DNA from: a virus
Strand: one strand, 5' to 3'
DNA: 29,668 nucleotides
IMG/VR virus record: IMGVR_UViG_3300042465_002671
Location: 1 to 29,668 of that record
The stretch's first letter is position 1. The number at the start of each line of letters is the position of its first letter. This document shows positions 8,405-14,791 of the stretch, piece after piece. The notes beneath the pieces are model-generated. The model had not been told where the DNA came from. It saw nothing but the letters and a program-made list of their open reading frames with translations, and ran no database searches. Made by a program: the position numbers and the translations under genes.

Positions 8405-8625
8405 AGAATTTCATAGACGTATCGAGGAGTAGTCCTAAGAGTAGAGATAGGGCTTGTCTATGCAAGGACTTGCTAACATATAGTAAGAAATGTTGTGATG
8501 GGACTTTATTTGCTCAAGGAATAGGAAGTATAACAATGCCACCAGCTGAGTTAGGATATTTACTTAACCAAGATGGAACATTTCTTCTACAACAAGATAG
8601 TAGTAAAATTATAATAGAAACTTAA
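8401..8625 (+). CDS. Small Cys-rich conserved phage protein
   Basis: 74 residues, starting in an ATGA junction with the spanin. The N-terminal half (SRSSPKSRDRACLCKD, YSKKCCDGTLFAQGIG) carries four cysteines. The C-terminal part (FLLQQDSSKIII) looks like a short beta repeat often seen at fibre ends. Small proteins of this pattern sit before fibre genes in Bacteroidetes phages. The role is unknown; a small tail-fibre or collar part is possible. Confidence 0.65.
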   Translation: MKNFIDVSRSSPKSRDRACLCKDLLTYSKKCCDGTLFAQGIGSITMPPAELGYLLNQDGTFLLQQDSSKIIIET

Positions 8626-8626
8626 A

Positions 8627-10213
8627 ATGCCTGATAAAAAAATAACCGAATTAACCCAAATAGTAACCATCGCCAATAATGATGTCTTACCTATTGTAGA
8701 TATTAGCGAAAACATTACCAAGAAAATTGACATTGCTCAATTGAAGGCACAAAGCCCAGTACAATCGGTTAATGCCAAAGTAGGAGTTGTAACGCTAAAT
8801 AAAGGGGATATTGGATTAAGTGAGGTAGATAATACATCAGATGCCAACAAGCCTATTTCAACTGCTACTCAAACGGCATTAGATGCCAAGCAAGATACCT
8901 TAGTATCAGGAACAACAATAAAGACTATCAATAGTTCATCTATATTAGGTAGTGGAAATATAAGTGTTGCTCCATCTACTGGCATTGATGCAACTGCAAT
9001 ATCAACGGGAGTAGTTAGCAATGCTGAGTTCAATTATTTAGATGGGGTTACATCAGGAATCCAAGCCCAATTGGACAATAAAGTAGATGAGAATGCAGCC
9101 ATATTAGCTGCAACCAAAACTAAAATAACATACGATGCTAAAGGCTTAATAACTTCGGGAGCAGATGCCACAACCGCAGACATAGCAAGTTCATCAGATA
9201 AGCGTTATGTAACGGATGCTCAATTAGTAGTTGTTGCAAATACAAGTGGAATTAATACGGGAGACCAAACATTAGCTGGATTAGGAGGAGTTGCTGCAAA
9301 TACTGCTATTGTAGGAGCAACAAAGACCAAAATTTCTTATGATTCAAAAGGACTTGTAACATCAGGGGCAGATGCTACTACGGCAGATATAGCCGATAGT
9401 ACAAATAAGAGATATGTTACCGATGCTAATCTTACTACAATAGCCAACACAAGTGGCACAAATTCAGGAGATAATGCAACTAATACTCAATATAGTGGTT
9501 TAGCCGCATCAAAACAAGATGCCTTAACATTAACCACAACGGGTAGTTCGGGAGCAGCAACATTGATTGGTGCAACTTTGAATATTCCACAATATTCGGG
9601 TGGAGGAAGTGGAACGGTTACAAGTGTAGCTGCTTTAACATTAGGCACAACGGGAACGGATTTGAGTTCAACGGTTGCAAATAGCACTACAACACCCGTA
9701 ATTACACTAAATGTTCCAACTGCAAGTGCTACAAATCGTGGAGCATTATCTTCTGCTGATTGGACTACATTCAACAACAAAGCACCATCAAGTGGTATTG
9801 ATGCAACGGCAATAGCTGATGGTTCAGTAACAAGTACTGAATTTCAATACATCAACACGCTAACAAGCAACGCACAAACCCAAATTGATACTAAAAGTGC
9901 AAAGCTAATAACTACCAATAGGCAGACTGCAAGTTATACTTTGGTAATTGGTGATGCAGATAAATTAGTTGAGATGAATGTTGGAACTGCTAATAACTTA
10001 ACTATTCCTTTAAATTCAAGTGTAGCATATAGCATAGGCACTCAAATACTTTTAGCACAATATGGAGCTGGGCAAACAACGGTAGTAGCAACGGGTGGAG
10101 TAACGGTAAGAAGTAGTGGTAGTAAATTAAAATTAAATGCTCAATATAGCGGTGCAACTTTAATTAAGATAGCCACAGATGAATGGTATCTCTTTGGCGA
10201 TATAGCAGCATAA
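8627..10213 (+). CDS. Tail fibre protein with internal repeats
   Basis: 528 residues, rich in Thr, Ser, Ala, Gly, Asn and low in Cys and Met. It has GDIGLSEVDNTSDANKPIS and ALDAKQDTLVSG segments typical of trimeric tail fibres. A 59-residue block (about 158-216) recurs at 227-285 with a 69-residue spacing (TKTKITYDAKGL / TKTKISYDSKGL). A second pair starts with GIDATAI at residues 119 and 390. The C-terminal 100 residues form a more regular beta domain (ADKLVEMNVGTANNLTIPL) of the type found at fibre tips or structural knobs. It probably contacts the host surface or links to the adhesin encoded next. Confidence 0.75.
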   Translation: MPDKKITELTQIVTIANNDVLPIVDISENITKKIDIAQLKAQSPVQSVNAKVGVVTLNKGDIGLSEVDNTSDANKPISTATQTALDAKQDTLVSGTTIKTINSSSILGSGNISVAPSTGIDATAISTGVVSNAEFNYLDGVTSGIQAQLDNKVDENAAILAATKTKITYDAKGLITSGADATTADIASSSDKRYVTDAQLVVVANTSGINTGDQTLAGLGGVAANTAIVGATKTKISYDSKGLVTSGADATTADIADSTNKRYVTDANLTTIANTSGTNSGDNATNTQYSGLAASKQDALTLTTTGSSGAATLIGATLNIPQYSGGGSGTVTSVAALTLGTTGTDLSSTVANSTTTPVITLNVPTASATNRGALSSADWTTFNNKAPSSGIDATAIADGSVTSTEFQYINTLTSNAQTQIDTKSAKLITTNRQTASYTLVIGDADKLVEMNVGTANNLTIPLNSSVAYSIGTQILLAQYGAGQTTVVATGGVTVRSSGSKLKLNAQYSGATLIKIATDEWYLFGDIAA

Positions 10214-10216
10214 ATT

Positions 10217-11086
10217 ATGATATTAGCAAGTAACGGAATATTAGCGAGTTCAATTCAAAATCAAGGTCTATTGTTAGATTTATACCCATCGGCATTAGCT
10301 GCTTATTCAGTTCGTAAATTAAGAACTGCATATACGGGTAATGCCATTAGAGTAAGAAGGTCAAGTGATAACACCGAACAGAATATTGGATTCAGCGCTA
10401 ATAATCTTGACACATCCTCTTTAGCTACATTTTGTAGTGGCACAAATGGTTTTGTGACCACTTGGTATGACCAAAGCGGAAATGCAAGTGATGCTACTCA
10501 AACAACGGCTGGAAGACAACCACAAATAGTAACTTCGGGAACGGTAAATACACTAAATTCAAAACCCGTTATAAGAAATCCGCAGAGAGATGTTATCCGA
10601 TTACTTAATGTGCCATTATCAACTTTACAAGCAAGACCATTATCTATTATTGCTGCTGGTAAAATATATCAATTAACCGTTAATGATGATACTTTTTATT
10701 TAGGTGGAACGGCGGCAACTGGAGGCGGTGGTAGATATGAATTTTATACAAGTAATACCGTTGGTTTTACTGTAGTGAGGCGTAATACTGCTGGTACTAC
10801 AGCAGTTACTAACGGTGCTTTTTCAACCAATCCATTCATTCAGGGCGGTTATTATGGTTCATCTTTATTAACTAATAGATTTAATGGAACTAATGGCTCA
10901 ACTGCTATAAGTGATACTAACCAATTTAATACGGCATCTAATTTTACCTTATTAGGTGGAAATCCTGACCAACCGTTTTTTTTCTCGGAAGTCGGATTTT
11001 TTGAATTTGTATTTTATGCAACAGACCAAACCTCAAATGCTACTGGAATTGAAAATAATATAAACTCATATTACACGATTTTTTAA
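10217..11086 (+). CDS. Concanavalin/arabinofuranosidase-like adhesin domain protein
   Basis: 289 residues. The N-terminal part (AAYSVRKLRTAYTGNAIRVRR, then FCSGTNGFVTTWYDQSGN) is a strong match by eye to the jelly-roll domain of the alpha-L-arabinofuranosidase B catalytic/LamG-like group that is common in Bacteroidetes phages. The following beta-rich 150 residues end with a short helix (NATGIENNINSYY), also typical. A role as glycan-binding receptor protein at the tail tip is likely. Real glycosidase activity cannot be judged from the sequence. It begins 3 bases after the fibre stop. Confidence 0.7.
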   Translation: MILASNGILASSIQNQGLLLDLYPSALAAYSVRKLRTAYTGNAIRVRRSSDNTEQNIGFSANNLDTSSLATFCSGTNGFVTTWYDQSGNASDATQTTAGRQPQIVTSGTVNTLNSKPVIRNPQRDVIRLLNVPLSTLQARPLSIIAAGKIYQLTVNDDTFYLGGTAATGGGGRYEFYTSNTVGFTVVRRNTAGTTAVTNGAFSTNPFIQGGYYGSSLLTNRFNGTNGSTAISDTNQFNTASNFTLLGGNPDQPFFFSEVGFFEFVFYATDQTSNATGIENNINSYYTIF

Positions 11087-11087
11087 A

Positions 11088-11327
11088 ATGTTAGGATATA
11101 AATATGACACGGAACAAGAGGCAATAGATGCCCGTGAGGCTTGTGATGCTTACTATGGCATTCCCGTTGCACCTGATGATATTACACAAAATTGGGTTGA
11201 TTATCAATTTGCAGAATATAATGAGCCTCAGTTTTGGTATATTATTTATGACAATAGCCTATTACCAATACTTGGCGAACCAACAGAATTTAAAATAACA
11301 ACACCACCATTTCCACCAACCGAATAA
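11088..11327 (+). CDS. Small acidic protein accompanying the adhesin
   Basis: 79 residues, acidic, with many Tyr and Trp (NWVDYQFAEYNEPQFWYI) and a proline-rich C-terminus. It lies one base after the adhesin stop and shares a base with the next start. Genes of this pattern often follow the LamG-like adhesin gene in related phages, so an adhesin chaperone or accessory virion protein is plausible but unproved. Confidence 0.65.
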   Translation: MLGYKYDTEQEAIDAREACDAYYGIPVAPDDITQNWVDYQFAEYNEPQFWYIIYDNSLLPILGEPTEFKITTPPFPPTE

Positions 11328-11536
11328 TGATAGAATTAGAAGACCTAAAAGTAGTAGGGGCAAATGTCCTTTGTTTTATAACCATCAATAATGCTGAGTT
11401 AAATATTGTTTTGCAGACCATTTTGTTTTTGGCAACGATAATCTACACCGTAGCAAGAACTCTTAACGAATACAAAAAGTATATTAATGGCAAAAGAAAT
11501 TTAGTCAATTTAAAGGACAAGGATAATGTACAATAG
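11327..11536 (+). CDS. Putative holin (one membrane helix)
   Basis: 69 residues. A single hydrophobic helix lies at about residues 28-47 (VLQTILFLATIIYTVARTL), followed by a basic tail. Its location just before a second small membrane protein and the endolysin is the standard holin position. Holins form inner-membrane holes that time lysis and release the endolysin. Confidence 0.6.
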   Translation: MIELEDLKVVGANVLCFITINNAELNIVLQTILFLATIIYTVARTLNEYKKYINGKRNLVNLKDKDNVQ

Positions 11537-11702
11537 AGTATTTGAAAATTGGAAGACATCATGTCTTGGTTTGGGATTAATGTTAATCTCATTGGTATTG
11601 GTATGGTTAGGCAAGGCATCATTAAGTGATTGCGGCACATTTATTGGTGGGGCAATGGTTTTATTTTTTAGCAAAGATGAAATTACGGCAAATAAAGTTT
11701 AA
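11526..11702 (+). CDS. Small membrane protein, second holin candidate
   Basis: 58 residues. It starts 11 bases inside the previous gene and ends 26 bases inside the endolysin gene. A hydrophobic segment at residues 13-29 (CLGLGLMLISLVLVWLG) and a weaker one at 38-48 (GTFIGGAMVLFF) suggest a hairpin of two helices. It could be an antiholin or the second part of a two-gene holin. No homologue is recognised, but both overlaps and the context support it as a real gene. Confidence 0.55.
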   Translation: MYNRVFENWKTSCLGLGLMLISLVLVWLGKASLSDCGTFIGGAMVLFFSKDEITANKV

Positions 11703-12291
11703 TAATTATTATCCCGTAGAGGAGAAAAAAACTCAAATTTATCTCCATCATACCGCTGGAGGACCATCAGCAGAAAATGTCTTCATGGATTGGCAGAGAA
11801 CTCCAGTTCATGTTGCTACTTGCATTGTCATCGGTAGAGATGGAACAATGGTGCAAGGATTCAATTCCAAACATTGGGCATACCATCTTGGTTTAGCACC
11901 TAAAAATTTTAGTCCGTTACCATATAAGAACCTTGACAAGTTAAGCATAGGAGTAGAAATATGTAACTGGGGCTACCTAACCGAGAAGGATGGCAAGTAT
12001 TACAATTATGTCGGCAAGGAAGTAACTGATGTATGTATCCTTGAGAAGCCTTTTAAAGGGCATATAGCGTATGAAAACTATACGGATGGGCAAATAGATA
12101 GCCTACGAGAGATATTGCTCCTATGGGAGGATAAATACAAAATAGATATCAGTTACAAAGAGGACATTTGGGACATAACCAAAAGAGCCTTGAAAGGGGA
12201 GAACGGATTGTATACCCATAATTCCGTAAGGAAAGACAAATCTGATGTCTATCCTCATCCAAAACTAATTAAAATGTTAAAGACATTGTAA
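11677..12291 (+). CDS. N-acetylmuramoyl-L-alanine amidase endolysin (Amidase_2)
   Basis: 204 residues from ATG 11677; the longer frame beginning with GTG at 11626 adds residues that do not fit the family. Zinc amidase features are H24/H25 in YLHHTAGG, the strand VATCIVIGRDG, and THNSVRKDKSDVYPHP near the C-terminus with H181 and D190 as likely remaining zinc ligands. It cleaves the amide bond between MurNAc and the stem peptide of peptidoglycan. No signal peptide is present, so it depends on a holin, consistent with the two small membrane proteins before it. It overlaps the second one by 26 bases. Confidence 0.88.
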   Translation: MKLRQIKFNNYYPVEEKKTQIYLHHTAGGPSAENVFMDWQRTPVHVATCIVIGRDGTMVQGFNSKHWAYHLGLAPKNFSPLPYKNLDKLSIGVEICNWGYLTEKDGKYYNYVGKEVTDVCILEKPFKGHIAYENYTDGQIDSLREILLLWEDKYKIDISYKEDIWDITKRALKGENGLYTHNSVRKDKSDVYPHPKLIKMLKTL

Positions 12292-12299
12292 AATAATGG

Positions 12300-12314
12300 G
12301 CTTGAATATCAAGC
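12300..12314 (+). other. Short inverted repeat after the endolysin gene
   Basis: GCTTGA, a 3-base loop, then TCAAGC: a 6-bp hairpin 9 bases past the endolysin stop and upstream of promoter P1. There is no T-run after it, so it is a weak terminator candidate or an operator-like site. Confidence 0.3.
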
Positions 12315-12349
12315 ACTTATAAATTATGTTTGATTATTTCTATTTCATA

Positions 12350-12380
12350 TTTGCAATTTGCAATAAAGGTTGTAGATTTG
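12350..12380 (+). promoter_or_regulatory. Promoter P1 (Bacteroidetes type)
   Basis: TTTG at 12350-12353, 19 bases, then TAGATTTG at 12373-12380. This matches the Bacteroidetes TTG/TTTG and TAnnTTTG elements. It lies inside the longest open frame for the next gene, which fixes that gene's start at 12404. The -33 element is extended as TTGCAATTTGC. Confidence 0.8.
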
Positions 12381-12403
12381 CCTACCTTAAAAAATATAAA
12401 AAT

Positions 12404-12658
12404 ATGGAATTTATTAGAAAAGTAACAACAGAAAAGACGGTTAACATTGAGTTTCCGCTAAGTTTTAAATGGAGAAAATTTACTTATGTGCATTATTACT
12501 CCGCAGACAAAGGTATCAGGATTACGGTTAATGAAGGGCATGAGAGCATTGATATGAATCCTTTACTAAGTGTGTGGTACGATGAAGATGCTATTGAGTG
12601 CAGCAAGGAAGAGGTTGAGGCAGCCTACTCATCAGTAATTAATATGCTAAAGTTTTAG
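12404..12658 (+). CDS. Hypothetical early protein
   Basis: 84 residues from ATG 12404. The frame is open from 12326, but promoter P1 (to 12380) would then be within the gene, so the later ATG is chosen. Beta strands with aromatic residues (FKWRKFTYVHYYS) and an acidic C-terminal half (YDEDAIECSKEEVEAAYSS) are visible; no known domain. It is the first gene of the early region and is followed at once by promoter P2. Phage genes at this place often encode host-takeover proteins; this is only a guess here. Confidence 0.65.
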   Translation: MEFIRKVTTEKTVNIEFPLSFKWRKFTYVHYYSADKGIRITVNEGHESIDMNPLLSVWYDEDAIECSKEEVEAAYSSVINMLKF

Positions 12659-12660
12659 TA

Positions 12661-12690
12661 TTGCAATTTGCCAAAAATCAATTATATTTG
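12661..12690 (+). promoter_or_regulatory. Promoter P2, apparently leaderless
   Basis: TTG at 12661-12663, 19 bases, TATATTTG at 12683-12690. The ATG of the HTH gene begins at 12695, only 4 bases later, so the mRNA would start at or next to the start codon. The -33 element extends to TTGCAATTTGC as in P1. Confidence 0.8.
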
Positions 12691-12694
12691 CCAC

Positions 12695-12901
12695 ATGACA
12701 AATAGAGAAGCATTAAATGAAATTTTTAAGTTAGACAACGGGACTTTGGCAGAGAAGTTAAAGTCCCCTTATAACACCATAGCATCTTGGAGATTCAAAC
12801 ATCACCGAGGAGACTTATCTTTGGAGAAGGAAATAGAACTCATAAGTAAAATGAATTACCAATTACAAAATACAATAAAATGGAAAAAAATAGCAAAGTA
12901 A
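12695..12901 (+). CDS. Putative HTH DNA-binding protein (Cro-like regulator candidate)
   Basis: 68 residues from ATG 12695; the TTG at 12668 is rejected because the promoter P2 lies in between. Residues about 15-45 (NGTLAEKLKSPYNTIASWRFKH) have the spacing of a helix-turn-helix: a helix with LAEKL, a short turn, and a second helix starting with NTIASWR. The C-terminal part (LSLEKEIELISKMNY) would pack against it. Being the product of an apparently leaderless early promoter, it may regulate the P1-P4 promoters that share TTGCAA. It overlaps the SSB-like gene by 22 bases. Confidence 0.6.
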   Translation: MTNREALNEIFKLDNGTLAEKLKSPYNTIASWRFKHHRGDLSLEKEIELISKMNYQLQNTIKWKKIAK

Positions 12902-13323
12902 CACAAATCATCGGAAACGGTACATGGAATAGCCCACAATACGGGCTTTTCTACAAATTTGAAATCCACATGGAAAATGGGGACACTGGAGAGTACATGA
13001 GCAAGACTCAAGAGCAATCTAAATTCATTGCCAACAAAGAATGCACTTACAACATTGAAGGCAAGGATTACAACGGCACAACATTCTATCGCATCAAGCC
13101 CGTAGAAATGGCAAAGCCATCATTCCAATCTAAACCAGCAGACCCCGAGAGAGAACTTAGGATAGCACGAATGAGCGTATTGAAGGCATCAACTGATTTA
13201 GTTATTAATGGCATCATCAAACTTGAGGAGATTGTAAAATATTCCAAATTTTTTGAGGACTATGTAATGAACGGAAATGATTCAGTAAATACTACTCCAC
13301 CTAAACAAGAATTGCCATTCTGA
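12880..13323 (+). CDS. ssb: Single-stranded DNA-binding protein (SSB-like)
   Basis: 147 residues. The N-terminal 60 residues look like a shortened OB-fold (VTQIIGNGTWNSPQYGLFYKFEIHMENGD). The middle is helical and the end is PPKQELPF, like the conserved tip of bacterial SSBs (acidic, ending PF) that recruits replication and repair enzymes. The linker is Pro/Gln/Ser-rich. It lies in the replication region and joins the next gene through a one-base TGATG overlap. A role in protecting and organising ssDNA during phage replication is likely. Confidence 0.6.
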   Translation: MEKNSKVTQIIGNGTWNSPQYGLFYKFEIHMENGDTGEYMSKTQEQSKFIANKECTYNIEGKDYNGTTFYRIKPVEMAKPSFQSKPADPERELRIARMSVLKASTDLVINGIIKLEEIVKYSKFFEDYVMNGNDSVNTTPPKQELPF

Positions 13324-13742
13324 TGGATACTAAAATAACAACCGAGAAAATCGTTGACACATTGATGGAGATGGTAATGGCAACGGAAAATGGAGACTTA
13401 AATCCAATAGATTTAAAAATTGCGATTAAGACACTTTTAGATACCTTGGAAGGCATTGATAAGCAAATCAAATCACAATTGATTAGCGAGGCTTTAAAAT
13501 ACAATAAGCAAGACTACAATGGCTACCATATTGATGTTGTAGATGGAGGAGGGAGATATTCATATGACCATATTCCTGATTGGGTAACCAAGAATGCAGA
13601 AATCAAAACTATTGAGCAGCAATCTCAAATTGCCTATAAGTCCAATGACATGATTATGATGACTGAGGATGGGGAGGTAATTCCAGCTGCTAAATTTAAT
13701 CCAACGGCAACTTATTTAAAATTGTCAAAATCTAAAAATTAA
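13323..13742 (+). CDS. Conserved phage protein of the replication region
   Basis: 139 residues, translationally coupled to the SSB-like gene. The N-terminal 55 residues are helical (LKIAIKTLLDTLEGIDKQIKSQLISEAL). The central part has YNGYHIDVVDGGGRYSYDHIPDW and a C-terminal hydrophobic-basic tail. Proteins of this pattern occur next to SSB-like genes in other Bacteroidetes phages, so it may take part in replication or recombination. No catalytic motif is visible. Confidence 0.65.
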   Translation: MDTKITTEKIVDTLMEMVMATENGDLNPIDLKIAIKTLLDTLEGIDKQIKSQLISEALKYNKQDYNGYHIDVVDGGGRYSYDHIPDWVTKNAEIKTIEQQSQIAYKSNDMIMMTEDGEVIPAAKFNPTATYLKLSKSKN

Positions 13743-13752
13743 TATATATTTG
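13722..13752 (+). promoter_or_regulatory. Promoter P5 upstream of the structured leader
   Basis: TTG at 13722-13724, 20 bases, TATATTTG at 13745-13752. The -7 element directly follows the stop of the previous gene. Transcription would begin at about 13757, at the left arm of the large RNA structure. Unlike P1-P4, the -33 element lacks the CAA extension. Confidence 0.65.
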
Positions 13753-13875
13753 TAGTGCGAATCATGTTTAAAAATATTAAAAATATTGGTAGGGGGATTA
13801 ATTCAAATCGTATCGATTTGGACATGGTTCGCACTTCTTTTCTCCCTACCTACAATATTATAGCGAACCGTGATT
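13750..13875 (+). ncRNA. Structured leader with mutually exclusive helices
   Basis: Helix A pairs AGTGCGAATCATG (13754-13766) with CATGGTTCGCACT (13823-13835), 13 bp with one G-U. Inside it, CAAATCG-TAT-CGATTTG (13804-13820) is a 7-bp hairpin. Helix B pairs AATATTGGTAGGGGGA (13782-13797) with the segment 13841-13859, crossing helix A as a pseudoknot. Helix C pairs CATGGTTCGC (13823-13832) with GCGAACCGTG (13863-13872), and excludes helix A. The GTG start at 13870 of the next gene is in the helix C right arm. This suggests a regulatory RNA switch or a structured replication element. Confidence 0.5.
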
Positions 13876-13889
13876 ACAAAAACACTTAA
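13764..13889 (+). CDS. Possible leader peptide ORF, 41 residues
   Basis: ATG 13764 lies 11 bases after the -7 element of promoter P5 and opens 41 codons that run through every helix of the structured leader. The stop (13887-13889) is 17 bases past the GTG start of the next gene. The product is basic with no known domain. Translation of this frame would melt the helices, so it may be a regulatory leader. It may also be a chance frame in a structured RNA. Confidence 0.3.
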   Translation: MFKNIKNIGRGINSNRIDLDMVRTSFLPTYNIIANRDYKNT

Positions 13890-14088
13890 AGACAAAAACA
13901 AGATTATTCTATCAATTCACGAATCCGTTGGTAATGGGTATGTAATCCATTTGGCTGACAATGGAATAGATGAGCCATACGATACAATGGCATATTCTTT
14001 AGATTATGAAGATATCGATGAAATAATAAAGCAACTTTCAATAGTTAAAGATTTAATAGGTAAGAAAAATGGCACTAAGATTCTTTGA
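13870..14088 (+). CDS. Small hypothetical protein with GTG start in structured RNA
   Basis: 72 residues. The frame is closed by TAG at 13861-13863 and has no ATG until residue 39, so GTG 13870 is the only reasonable start. The product has a beta-strand N-terminal half (KIILSIHESVGNGYVIHLADNG) and an acidic helix (YEDIDEIIKQLSIVKDLIGKK). It overlaps the replisome organiser by 20 bases. No known domain is seen. Its start codon is in the alternative helix of the leader, so its translation is probably controlled. Confidence 0.55.
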   Translation: MITKTLKDKNKIILSIHESVGNGYVIHLADNGIDEPYDTMAYSLDYEDIDEIIKQLSIVKDLIGKKNGTKIL

Positions 14089-14791
14089 TACAAATTTCTA
14101 TAAAAGTCCATTTGTAAGGGGCTTACAAGGGGCTTGTAAGGGGCTTTATAGCTTCATTATATGCGACTGCAAAGCAAGTGGTATTTGGGCTAAAGATTTA
14201 GAAGTGGCATCCTTGTATATTGGGTTTAAAATAACTGAAAAAGACTTTGATGTATTTTTAAAATTAGGTAAAGCAATTGACCTTAAAGATGGTAATTATT
14301 TCTTTCCTGACTTTATTGAACATCAATATCCAAAGGGACTAAGCGATAAAAACCCAGCACACATTAACATAATTTTGGACCTTAAAAAATACAATCTAAT
14401 AGATGAAAATTTAAAGGTACTCCCAAGCCCCTTGAAAGGGACTAAGGTAATGGTAATGGTAAAGGTAAAGGAAACGGTAAAGGAAACTGAAACTAAAATT
14501 GAAAAAACCCCTTTGGAGATAAAATTTGAAGAGTTTCTTAAATTTAGGAAAGCAAAGAAAGTACCAGTACTCCCTGAGTCGGTAGATGCACTTAAATCTA
14601 AGTTATGGAAACTGAGCAATAAAAATGAGCAAACTGCAATTGAAATTCTTAACGAATCGATTGCTAATGGATATCAAGGTATATTTGAACTAAAAAATAA
14701 TGGAAAACAATCAGTACTTAACAACAACAAGTCAGTCCGAGAAGAAATTCTTACCCGAGACTTCAATTCACTCCTTAACGGGAATAGTTAA
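14069..14791 (+). CDS. Replisome organiser / replication initiation protein
   Basis: 240 residues. The N-terminal 110 residues (NFYKSPFVRGLQGACKGLYSFIICDCKASGIWAKDLEVASLYIG) look like the winged-helix DNA-binding domain of phage replisome organisers. A low-complexity linker (residues 126-143, alternating Lys/Thr/Met with Val/Glu) is encoded by nine near-identical hexamers. The C-terminal part (PLEIKFEEFLKFRKAKK, then DALKSKLWKLSNKNEQTAIEILNESIANGYQGIFEL) is a helical DnaD/helicase-loader-like module. It would open the origin and load the helicase. The gene itself carries 11-bp repeats that could be that origin. It overlaps the next gene by 92 bases. Confidence 0.65.
   Translation: MALRFFDTNFYKSPFVRGLQGACKGLYSFIICDCKASGIWAKDLEVASLYIGFKITEKDFDVFLKLGKAIDLKDGNYFFPDFIEHQYPKGLSDKNPAHINIILDLKKYNLIDENLKVLPSPLKGTKVMVMVKVKETVKETETKIEKTPLEIKFEEFLKFRKAKKVPVLPESVDALKSKLWKLSNKNEQTAIEILNESIANGYQGIFELKNNGKQSVLNNNKSVREEILTRDFNSLLNGNS
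14114..14146 (+). repeat. Three tandem 11-bp iterons, candidate replication origin
   Basis: GTAAGGGGCTT, ACAAGGGGCTT, GTAAGGGGCTT follow one another without spacer (14114-14124, 14125-14135, 14136-14146). An inverted copy of the core, AAGCCCCTTG, is at 14425-14434. Eleven bases is about one DNA turn and not a codon multiple, so the repeat is unlikely to be selected only for protein. Origins inside the initiator gene are known from lambda O. Confidence 0.5.
14425..14434 (-). repeat. Inverted copy of the iteron core
   Basis: AAGCCCCTTG is the exact reverse complement of CAAGGGGCTT, the core of the middle iteron at 14126-14135. It lies about 280 bases downstream in the same gene. Confidence 0.45.
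14444..14497 (+). repeat. Nine hexamer repeats encoding the protein linker
   Basis: Successive hexamers AAGGTA, ATGGTA, ATGGTA, AAGGTA, AAGGAA, ACGGTA, AAGGAA, ACTGAA, ACTAAA. They start in frame at codon 126 and code for a flexible charged linker. Length change by slippage in units of two residues is likely. Confidence 0.8.

Noticed and set aside
8627-10213. Diversity-generating retroelement acting on the fibre
   Set aside because: No reverse transcriptase and no adenine-biased template repeat is found.
11626-11676. GTG start for the endolysin
   Set aside because: The additional residues overlap the coding part of the small membrane protein and are not part of amidase domains.
12326-12403. 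N-terminal extension of the 12404 gene
   Set aside because: It would contain promoter P1, and the added residues are Phe/Tyr/Ile-rich with no family support.
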